This document shows positions 24,701 through 36,700 of a DNA stretch of 64,000 bases, piece after piece; the first letter of the stretch is position 1; each line of letters opens with the position of its first letter. This DNA is from Pycnopodia helianthoides (taxonomy: Eukaryota > Echinodermata > Asteroidea > Forcipulatida > Asteriidae). The position numbers and the translations under genes are program-made. The stretch covers positions 13,615,703 through 13,679,702 of the forward strand of contig CM063258.1 in the NCBI GenBank assembly GCA_032158295.1, written 5' to 3'. Under the pieces are notes generated by a model that searched no databases, had not been told where the DNA came from, and saw nothing but the letters and a program-made list of their open reading frames with translations.

Positions 24701-27700
24701 TCATTATTGACTTCACTGCCACGGAGTGAGTTCTTAATTGGTCTCAAAGTTCAACTAGCTAGCTCTAGTCATCATCAGAAAGGTTTAACTTAATTTGTTT
24801 TGTCAATGAAACTCCATTTGGACACCCGCATTAAAGGCAGGGTATACTTTTGGTAATTGTCAAAGACTAGTATCCTCACTTGGTGTGTCCCAACATATGC
24901 ACTATCCTAAATTACAAACCTGTGAAAAATTGGGCTCAGTTGGTCATCGAAGTTGCAAGAAAATAATGACAGAAAAAAACACCCTTGTTGCATAGAATTG
25001 TGTGCTTTCAGATGCCTGAGAAAGGCTTCAAGCCTGGCTGGTAGAGCAGAATGCACTGCCTTCCCAACTTTTTATGAAGCAATTATGGTTAAATGCCTTG
25101 CTGAAGGGCACAAGTGTCATGTCCGGGATTCTAACCCGCACTCTGCTGCTGACAATGCCGGAGCTTGGGTCCGGTGAACTAGACACACCACGATAGTGGT
25201 TATTTTGTCGAGAGTGAGTGGGTCTGAAATGGACTTACCTTGATGAATGTCTCCATCTCTTCCTTGCGTCTTCGTTCGATCTGCTCAGCTTCTGCCTGGC
25301 AGGTTGGACATCCGTACAGATGGTTGACGGCCGGCCCACCACCATACCTAGGATGTATACATCATCAAATCAAACAATCAGAGACTAGAACTGTAGCCTA
25401 GTTTGCTGACAAACTGTGCGCGGCAAGAGCAAAGAGCAAGTAGCTGCCATTTTGACGTTTTCAATTTTGACTTCATAACAATAATTATTTTTTATATTTT
25501 TTTTTATGAGATATCGCCTTACTCACAAGGCCGAACGGCCACTTCAAGGTGAGGGCTACACTTAAAGGAACATTACAGAATTGGTAAGAAAAAAACTTGT
25601 AAAATAACTTTTTGATCACAGATTTACATAAAACTTACACGGTCTAATGATGATGATAGTAGAAAACATCCCTCTAAATATTTCTGTCTGAAATGCCACA
25701 TGTGATGAGAAATGAATAAACTAATTTCCCAATTAGAGTTTATCGCTCAGTGAGCGTTTTGTTCATGTTTTGAGTCTATGTGATTTCATGCAAATGTGTA
25801 ATCGGTTTTTCGCTATTTTCTCGTGACCCAGATGGCCGATCGATCTCAAACTTCTACAGGTTTGTCAGTTTATGTATATGGTGGATTACATAAAGTGCTT
25901 ACACTACCATCAACTGTTTTGTTAACAAAAACCAATTCTGTAATGTTCCTTTAACTGATTTGGGCTGTCGACCCAAATCAACTGTCACCAGGGGCACGTT
26001 GCCACCTACTCCTGGGGCTGAAACAAGGTTACCCCCTTCACAGTCCGTAAAGATGTAGGCATGGGTATCACCCACTGGGAGCCTGGCTGGTAACGCAGAA
26101 TGCACTACCTTCCCAACTTAATAAAAAATAAAACTCAATAAAAAATATTGAACAATTTTAAAGGGGCACCAGGGCCAAGACCAGGGCAACAGACGCCATG
26201 ACATGTGTAACTCCAGGCGTGTGCTGTGATGCAATCTGCAGCCAACCATAACCATGAGCGCTGAGAGAATGTAGAAGTCTTGACTCACCTCTGGTGGAGG
26301 TACTCCCAGACAGGTTGGGGCACCTTGACCACAAGCTGGTCAACATAGGAAACTTTGCTTGGCGGAACACCTGACAAATGAAGATTAAAACAAAACACAT
26401 TATGACTGACAAATGCTTCTACCATTTTTTCAGATAAATAAATATTTAAAAAATCAATTTTTCGCACAGTGGGAAGAAAATCTAGAGATGTTTCTAGTAA
26501 TAATAATAATTAAAAAAATGAAAACTATTTTTTTTATAGTGCTTTACATGAGAGTCTCAGAGCGCTTATTCTTATTTATTTCCGCAATAGTTTTTTTTTA
26601 AACAGACTTACGCCGGATGTTTTTAATGCAGGGAACAACTTTTGGATTGCCCTCATTTGAAAGGGCAAGGGCAACCAGGCATTTTTGTTCTCCTTTGTAA
26701 AGGGCACCTTTCTGAGGAAATCGTAAATTTCTATTGGAATGATTCAAGGGACCCCAAGGCAGTGACCAGGGGCATGAAGGCAACTGCATCCCTGTAGCAA
26801 CTGGGCCCAATTTCATAGAGCTGCTAAGCACAACAATTTGCTTAGCATGAAATTTCTTCATTGATAAAACAGGATTACCAACCAATTTTCCACGTGATTT
26901 TCAGGATATGCAAACAACAGCTGAATACCAGTAACAAGCAATATGCAACACATGGAAATTTGGTTGGTAACCCTGTTTTTATCAAGGAAGAAATTTTATG
27001 CTAAGCAAATTGTTGTGCTTAGCAGCTCTATGAAATTGGGCCTCGGTCTGCCAATAGGGATACAGCTTGCCTGGCTGCCCATGGGGCAATACTGTGATGG
27101 AACATCTAAGAGTTACGGCATTCATGGTTAACGTTTTAGTTGGGTCCCCCAACCCGCACCAGAATCTACAGCACGTACCTCCATGCTTGCATAGGAAGTC
27201 GTTATTTGAGATGGGCCCTGGCTCAGCGAAGCTGTTGAACTTATTCAACCATTGGAGAGAGACGAAGAAATGGAGAAAGCTCGGCTGCGGGTGAAAGACA
27301 AAATCATATACAATCAATCCCTGGACGAGTTAAACTAGACGACGTCCGGAAACACATCTGGGCCCAATTGTATAGAGCTGCTTAAGCACAAACGTTCATT
27401 CGGCACAAAACAATTTTGCTTTACTGAAAAAGTATTACCAACCAATACGATGTAATGTGCAGTTTGTGGGTGGTTTCCGGCTTATTTTTGCAGAGCAGAA
27501 TTTGTCGATTTAATTTGTCAACTATAGCTTTATGACAAATGGCCTTTGTGCCCAGGCTCGAGTGCTTTTTTCTGTGTTATCTTAGGCAACTAAAGTCACC
27601 ATTCAGGCAAAAATGGTTAAATACCCCCCCCCCCCACCACCCGCCCGCCAACCCTCTGGCAATCAAAGCCGGCATGGGCTTCAGTGCACAGCCACAATCA

Positions 27701-30700
27701 TGGGTCCACATTTTTTTTGTGTCCATGTTTATGAACAACACTTTGAAAACCAGTGATGTAACAGTTATTTCAATGTTTTTTTGTAAATTGATTAACCAGC
27801 CGTGTGTGAATGAAGAGTAGAAACTACTTGAGTTTGTCGAAAAAACAAGATCTGCAAAGAGTTACTCAATATTTATGTGTCGTTCACTTGGTGTCTTTGT
27901 AACAAAAAGTGTAACCCATGATTGTGGCTGTGCACTTCAGGATTGTCTGAACCTTCCCACCTACCTCATGCTGCTCAAACAGATCGGACACCTTCTGCCT
28001 CTCCTTCAAGGCATCCTCCGACACTTTTCTGCAAGCAGAGACAAAAAAAAAACGATAACTCTCAAAAAACTTTAAAGATGTTTTACACGAGCAGAGTTAT
28101 ACTGTTTGAAACGTACAGACCAAACCGGCTCTTCTCAGAGCCAACACTCACACAAAAGAGATTTACACATGGTTGTACCCGCAAGTTTACTATTAATTAT
28201 TTATTTAGTTACAGTTCTTCCTATATGTTTTGCACGGTTGATAAATGCAAAAGGGGAATTAGCTGTTGCAAACCGCTTCATCAACCAAATTGATCTGTGG
28301 TGTAAACGCAAAAATTGCAAATGGCCTAATTTGTAGAGTCTTTCTTCGGGGCTAAAAGAGAAAAAAAATTGAGAAAGACTCTCCGAGGGTCAAAACTTGA
28401 GGCCAATAACAACGATTGCACTACTCATAAACGGAAAAAAACTATTAATAAATGGACTTTTTTTGAATGTCAAAGCTTAGTCTTTTATAATTCTAAATTT
28501 GGATTGAACAAATAAAAATTGACTAGAGAGGAACTTGAACCTGCGACCTCCAGCGCTCTACCAACTGAGCTATCTGGCACTATGCAGGCAGTCTCCCTTT
28601 TTTGTCATTATCTTTGTTTGGGGGGTGCCAGTCAGAAGTGCCGTTCAACCTTAAACTGCCGTATAGCCAGGGATCACAACCAAGTTCACGATACAACCTG
28701 GGAAACAGCAGCAGAGGGATCATCTTAAAGACACTGGACACCTTTGGTAATTGTCAAAGACCAGTCTTCTCACATGAGAAAATTTGAACTCAATTAGTCG
28801 TCGAGGTTGCGAGATAATAGTAGAAGAAAAAACACCCTTGTCACACGAAGTTGTGTGCTTTCAGATGCTTGATTTCGAGACCTCACACGTGAGGTCTCAA
28901 AATCAATTCAAATATTTTACTGAGAAATGACTTCTTTCTCAAAAAACTACATTACTTCAGAGGGAGCCGTTTCTCACAATGTTTTATACTATCAACAGCT
29001 CTCCATTGCTCGTTACCAAGTAAGTTTTTAAGCTAACAATTATTTTGAGTAATTACCAATAGTGTCCAGTGCCTTTAAGAGGGATGCGGCATAAATGCTC
29101 AGTATCATTACAGAGTACACAGTGCGTACCACACATCGGTGTAGGTAAAAACCAAAAATACATATTTTTTTATTTAGTACAAAATTTCCTGAGAAAAGAC
29201 AAATGTCCCGGCGAGTCCGTTTCACTTACTTGTAGAATAGTACATAGGCCTCACAGTTGGCTACTTGGAGGTCGCTGACCTCAGTGACGTACATATCATC
29301 ATACTCATACCACTGACTGCTCAACCAGTTCTGGCCGTAACTCGTGTAGTGGCCGCCTGTGAGAACAGCAAAATGGGGAGGGTTTTTTACTTTTGCTTAT
29401 TGACTACTACCTGGGCCCAATTTCATAGAGCTGCTAAGCACAACAATTTGCTTAGCATGAAATTTCTTCGTTGATAAAAACAGGATTACCAGCCAAATTT
29501 CAACGTGATTTTCAGGATAAGCAAACAACAGCTGAATACCAGTAACAAGCAATATGCAACACATGGAAATTTGGTTGCTAACCCTGTTTTTATCGAGGAA
29601 GAAATTTCATGCTAAGCAAATTGTTGTGCTTAGTGGATTGAGGGGACTTCTCGTTATTAACTTCAGTGCTGGGGAGTGAGTTCTTAGTTGGTCTCAAAGT
29701 TTCGACTAGCTAGCTCTGGTCATCGTCTGAAAGGTTTAATCAAATTTGTTTTGGACACATTAAAGGCAGGGTATACTTTTGGTAGTCGTCAAAGACCAGT
29801 ATCCTCACTTGGTGTATCCCAACGTAAGCATAAAATAACAAACCTGTGAAAATTTGGGCTCAATTGGTCATCAAAGTTGCAAGAAAATGATGACAGAAAA
29901 AAACCACCCGTGTTGCATAGAATTGTTTGCTTTCAGATGCATGCATGAAGCCTTTCTCAGATTCAAATTTTGGGGTAAAAAATGACCTCTTTCTCTAAAA
30001 CTATTCTTTCTCTAAACACATGTTGGTACTCAACGTAAAACCTAGAAGTATACGTGCGTCCGCACAACTGTTGAGCAATGCATGCAAATTGACCTTTCAC
30101 AAAACGACGCATGACAACATGACAGGAATTGATAATTCACAAAGCATTATTACCCTTTTTAACAAAAAGGGCATTTATGAATGGAAATAAAAGAGTAGTG
30201 ACTCGGTCTTAACCTTGCAGGGATGTGGTTGGACCATCTCACAGGGGTTGGGTGTGGTGGGTGTTTGTGATACAAGGGTGTGGTGGGTGTTCGTGATACA
30301 AGGGTGTGGTGGGTGTTTGGGATACAAGGGTGTGGTGGGTGTTCGGGATACAAGGGTGTGGTGGGTGTTCGGGATACAAGGGTGTGGTGGGTGTTCGGGA
30401 TACAAGGGTGTGGTGGGTGTTCGGGATACAAGGGTGTGGTGGGTGTTCGGGATACAATGGGTGTTGTAGGGTGGGGTGTTCGGGATACAAGGGTGTGGTG
30501 GGTGTTCGGGATACAAGGGTGTGGTGGGTGTTCGGGATACAATGATTAACTCACCTCCAGCTGTTCCGTGGTGGCAAATAACGGCTGTCAAGTCATAGAG
30601 GGGGCACTTGCTGTTACATTCTGGGAACCAAAAGGCACAAAGACTTTTACTAAAATACTGGAATATTAACAATCGCTCGTTTACTTCCTGAAAAAACAAA

Positions 30701-33700
30701 AGCTTTCTTCTGGCCTGGAGAAGTGTTGCAAGAACATAAAATAAACTACTAGGTGGTTTGATTTCACCCGGCCAGCAGACCACAACTTATTCCTAACAAA
30801 AACGATTCATGTTTGGACCGTTTCCAACGGTGTCGTGGCTAAGCGGTTTACAGCAAGCGCTGGTGTTTCTGATCAGCAGAGTGTGGTCATCAGAACATGG
30901 AACGATTGGTTAATTTTTTCAGGGAACTCTCTGCAGAAATCAGGGAGACTTTAATAGGAACTGGAGTCGAGTGCACTAAACCGCTTGGACACAGACTCCA
31001 CTGATGAAGTTTGCGGCAGGGCCTACCTTTGGCAAGATACGGTGACATATCCAGACCTTCCATGGGGAAAGACACATAGCTGTTGATCTTGGACGAGTAC
31101 GACGACATGGATTCATGGCGGAACCTCTTCAGATGGATACATAAAACCTTAAAAACAAAACGAACTTCATTATGATCCACTGTGAATCTCAATGGGCTAC
31201 TAAGAGCTGAACAATTTTTGTTGTATATTCAGTTTGGGGTAAATAATAATAATAATAATAAATGTATTTATAAAGCGCCTTTTGCCAAAGGATACAAGGC
31301 GCTGATATTTTTACCTGCCATGCATGTGGAGCTACGTTTTTGAAGTATGAGACCTATGCATTTATAGCACCATGTAATGCACGGTGCTGTGGCGCAATAT
31401 GCTGCCGATCAAACCAGGAACACCGGGGCGAACCCCTTCTCTTTACGATAAGTGTACTGGGTTCTTTTACGTGCATTACACAACACACAGGACCTACAGC
31501 CCATCCGAAGGACGCAGCAATAATGGTTAAGTGTCTTGCTGAAGGACACAAGTGTCACGACCGGGACTCGAACCCACACTCTGCTGATCGGAAACACCAG
31601 AGCTTGAGTCCGGTGTTCTTAACCGCTCGGCCACAACACGCCAGTGTATATCTACTTTGCTGTGTAGATTTGTTCTTGAGAATTTGTCTTGCTATTTAGT
31701 TTGATATAGTTAGATGGGTTTATTTCAAAGGATGGAGATGGATTTTACCTCGGGCAGGTCAAGGACTTGTGAGAACTTTACTCCATTACGAAGCCTGTAA
31801 GAAAATAAAGACGTTTAAATAATTTGATGAAATTAGTGTGCCAATTTATATGATTTGGGTTGAACACAGAAAAATTGACTAGAGCGGGATTTGAACCAAC
31901 GACCTCCGGATTAACTTGCCGGCTGAGCTATCTAGCACAATGTTGGCGGTCTCCCTTTTTTGTCAATATCTTGGTTCGGGGGGTGCCAGTCAGAAGCCAT
32001 TCAACCGTTAACAGTTAATTTATATGATTGATACTACCCGGCCTCAAGCCAAGCATAGTTGGCTTGACTGTGGTGTATTAGTTCATGATAGAATCCAATA
32101 TACAGTTAAAGACACTGGACAGTACTTTGGTAATTGTCAAAGACCAGTCTTCTCACTTGGTGTATCTCAACATATGCACAAAATAACAAACCTGTGAAAA
32201 TTTGAACTCAATAACTTACATGATTTAAAGTACGTAATGGTAGAAAGGGTTCCTTTCTGAGAAATGAATAAAACAATAGTTTTTATCGCAAGCAACAATA
32301 AACTTGATGTTTGAAAAACAGAAAACACATAAGGTCTCTTTTCACTATTTTCTCGTGACTTCAATGACCAATTGAGCTCAAATTTTCACAGGTTTGTTAT
32401 TTCATGTATATGGTTAATCACACAAAACATGGACTGTTTTGTCAGCTCCACCAATCCTGTACAATACCTTTAATGATTGTGAACATTCCTGAAAATGATT
32501 CCCCCTTATTTTAGACCCAGAACCTCCCAGATGTTACAATCCAGGAGATTTACAGACTCTGTGCATCACCGGAAAAACAAAACTACAGCTTTGGACGCAA
32601 TGTGGACTATTTCTTTCTCCCCTGTGGTTACCACTTTAATTCTTTCCAGAAAAAGTTAAAGGCTCAAAGGAGACACTGAGAAAAAATCCTGAAATCAGGA
32701 AAAAGTCCTGAGAAATCATACGCCCGTAACTGTTTTTACAATGTTTGCATCCAAACAGATTTCAAATCGAAACCTCATACTCACTTCTTGCATTTGTCAC
32801 AGCTGTACATGTTATCCCCTGTAAAATGAAAAGAAAAAAAGAAAAAAAAAAGAAAAAAAAATTAATGTGAGTGTTGTTTCCTTTGTTGATTCTACTGTAT
32901 AAATTTGAACAATTTTAAACACCAAATAAAGTCACCAAACCCTTACCTCCTTGTACTCTTTATACCACTGTTAATTTTTGAAGACTTTGGACTGCCCCCA
33001 AAAATAATTTATAAAAAACATTACTTTACAATTTTTTCTTTAGATAAAAATGATAAAAAGTGCATTACATGTAACAAAATTTTCAGACTATAACTTAAGC
33101 TGCCCGCATTATAAGATGCAGCATCGGAAAATCTGTTTTTTTTTAAAGGTCAGTGTATAAGCCGCCCGGAATATAAGCCTAGTCTGAAATTTTTGTATCA
33201 CAGAAGACAGGGTTTGAAACAGTGGGGGGGGGGGGGGGGAGTCAAAACCCTTCCCTCTGTAGTCCGCTGGGAGAGGCAAAAACAACTTTCTTAATTGTCA
33301 CATCAAATAAGAGGATTATTTTCAAGTTTGTCAAAAATGGTTTGACAAGTCTTTTTTTTTTCTCGATTTTTACGCGCCCCGCAAAAGTTCACTACATATT
33401 CACACACACAACTACACACATTCTATTTTTTGCATCCCTGTGGAGACATCTTTTGTTCTTTCCTTTGTCCCTGTAGTTAAGGACCCTCCAATAGACTTTG
33501 TACACAAGATTCCCTGTGGAGCAACCCAGTCTTTAGAATTTCCCTATGGAGACCCTTTGTTATCCCTTTTCTGTTTTGTTCTCGGTCTCCATAAGGTAGT
33601 GAACATGAAATCACGGCACTGCATTTATACAGTGACTGTTGGAGATACACATACACCACAACGTTGATGTAGGGTAGTCTATGCACATCACACAACTGTC

Positions 33701-36700
33701 GATAAACAGTACACTGCAGTACACACAAAGCGGGTCCAAGGTCCAACAGTCTACACTCTGTGATTGGCTGGTGATAAATATCCATATAGATAGGTTGCAG
33801 TATGACGTAAATCGGCCATCTTTACGGGCAGTTTAGAACAAACAGTCGTGCGCTTCGCATGAGAACGGCGTGCAACACGCGCGCATTTCACAAAACTCAT
33901 TGCAGGATTGGTCAGTGAACAACGCGGCTGCGTTAATAAGTTGAGCGTTTGACACACCTGCAAGCCAAAATGCAATTTGCCCGTAAAGATGGCGTCTACT
34001 GGGAACTATCTATTCAAATCTCAAGTGTGTGTGTGGTATACAATACACAGTATTGGACAGTTTTGTATTCTTACTGACCTTTAAGATCATCAGCAGAGAA
34101 GAAGGCTGCAAGACAGTTATCCAACGTTACATGTGGGCCCCAAATCCACCTACCGGACGTTACAAAACGAAAGACAACGGTTTAGATATACAAATCTTAC
34201 ATTAATGATAAGAAGAGACCAACAGTTTTTATTAGAAAACAAGACGTTCCTCTCCCTGACTTCTCCCTCTCCCAGATTAAGAAACCAGGCACCCTCTTTG
34301 CTACACAACACACTAATTCCAACACCATAATCCCCTCCTCTTCCAGATTGACCCCTATCCATCCCCTCCCCCTAGACTCTATTCTCCCTAAAATTCACCC
34401 ACTCCCCCTCGACCCCTATTCATCTACAAATTTGCCCTCGCCCCAACTTCCATCCCCAAAAAGTAGTTTACTTTACTATACCTCATACATATCCATGACC
34501 GAGAGTCGAATTCTCACTGGTCCATTCAACATCACGTGCCAGACGCTATATTTGCTGTTTACCAAGCGCGCACGTGAGTATTCAGGCACATGGTAAATGC
34601 GCATGACAAGTAGACTGTCGCCCGGACAGCCCGGGCGACAGTCTACTTGTCATGCGCTTTACGATCGTGGAACTGTTCACCGGGTGTTGTCTGCATGCGC
34701 GAACATCGCACTAGCGACATCCAACACATGAAAAACTTATCCTGGATGCAATTTATCATTTCACAGTCGTCATTTTCCCCTTGGTCCTAATATTGTACCG
34801 GTGACTGCGTATGTATGAGGTATAGTAAAACAAATATAACATGGTTTATTTCGGTTGATCAGTCGATAATAGCTCCCTCGGTATTGGAAGTTGACAAACT
34901 TGTTCCCTCGGCTTCGCCTCGGGAACTAGTTTGTCAACTTCCAATACCTCGGGGAGCTAATATCGACTGTTCACCCTCAAACCGTGTTATATTTGTATAT
35001 TGTCGGCCATCCCCCTTCCCCTTGATTCCCATTCTTCAAAAAATCATCCCATGTCCTACAATCGCCCATCACCTCCTCCCCATCCCACCTGCCCAGCCCA
35101 GCCAGCCCCGTCTCCAATTCCCCTATCCTTTGTTGATCTCATTGTAGTTCAGCAGACAACTCTACAAAACCAGGCCAAACATCACAGCTTCCCATGACTC
35201 CATTCCACCCTGCAATTCCCCCTCGACTTCCATCCCACTACAAGTAGTACAATTCATCACCCAACTCTAATCCCCACCAAAATTCTTCCCCAGCTCGATT
35301 CCATCTTCACCCTAAAAATTCAACCCTTCCCCCTGCAATTCAACATCTCCTCCTCCGTTTCCCCTAAAAACTTCATTCCTTCATCTTCCTTCGTTCCCAT
35401 TGTAATCCAGAGAGCAACCCTTATAACAAGGCCAACCATCTCCGCTTCCCATAGACCTTTATCATGCTGCCACCATCTTGGTCTTGCTCCCTGTATCCAA
35501 CAGCAGTAATGAATGCTGACACTCATTGCACAGGAAAGGAACCAGACCATCATGCTGCCACCATCTTGGTCTTGCTCCCTGTATCCAACAGCAGTAATGA
35601 ATGCTGACACTCATTGCACAGGAAAGGAACCAGACTATTTTTCCAACCAGCCTCGGTTTGGTTACAATGTGTTGGATTGGAGAAAAATCAAGATGGCCGC
35701 ACCGTAATAGTCGATGACTCCTCCACTTCACCCCTCCCCCCGTCTCCTCTGGCACCGTACCCCCCCCCCCCCCCTGCTACAGTCTCGTACTCACCCAGAG
35801 AACCAGCTGTAGAACCAGGCTAGCCATCCTTGCTTCCCGTAGGCATCAGAGCATGGTGTGATGCTCTTGACTGGCAAGCCGTGAGACTTATGGATCCTTG
35901 CCAGGTCCTCCTTCCCAGGGATCGGGAGAGACAAGTCTTGGAATGTCTCCTTGCGCGTTGAAATCTGAAGGATCAAGGAAAAAAACACCCCACCACATTA
36001 AAGATCAGGTGGTTTAAGCCAAGTTTGCCCCTCAAAGCCCCTTGAAATTTCATAACCCCCTGTTCATCGGGCCTTACGCATTCCTAATACCCATCTCAAC
36101 TCCTTAGGAGTATGCAGCCCCGGCAACCGCAGCCCCGGCAACCGAATGGGCTGCTAATCATTCACATCAACAATGTCCTACCCTCATAGGTTGACTGAAA
36201 TCTAAAGGAGATTGTCTGCATACCAGAACAGAACATCCGTACAAAGACACCTGGGGTCGATTTCACAAAACTCTTCCTAACTTAGGACTAGTCCTAGGCA
36301 ATGCTAAGAGATAAGACTAGTCCTAAGTACTGGTCCTAACTTAGGACTAGTCCTATCTCTTAGCATTGCCTAAGACTAGTCCTAAGTTAGGAAGAGTTTT
36401 GTGAAATCGACCCCTGGAACCCCATCTCCAGTCTTGCACTCCACCTTCTCATGCAAAACCATTTCATACTTTTCTAACTCTCTAGGATTGCAAAAGGGTA
36501 TCATGAAACTAAAACTGGGAATCTTTCATCTCACAGTGCTCGTGTTTCTTTTAGAACATTGTACTTAGTCTGGTTTCTAGACTCGTCACCTGTCTTTCAT
36601 CTCACAGTGCTCGTGTTTCTTTTAGAACATTGTACTTAGTCTGGTTTCTAGACTCGTCACCTGTCTTTCATCTCACAGTGCTCGTGTTTCTTTTAGAACA

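Noticed and set aside
30159..30783. ORFs rich in [10 protein letters not shown] or [10 protein letters not shown] repeats
   Set aside because: Products of the 26-bp minisatellite in a USP20/33 intron; only the exon 30555-30620 part is real.
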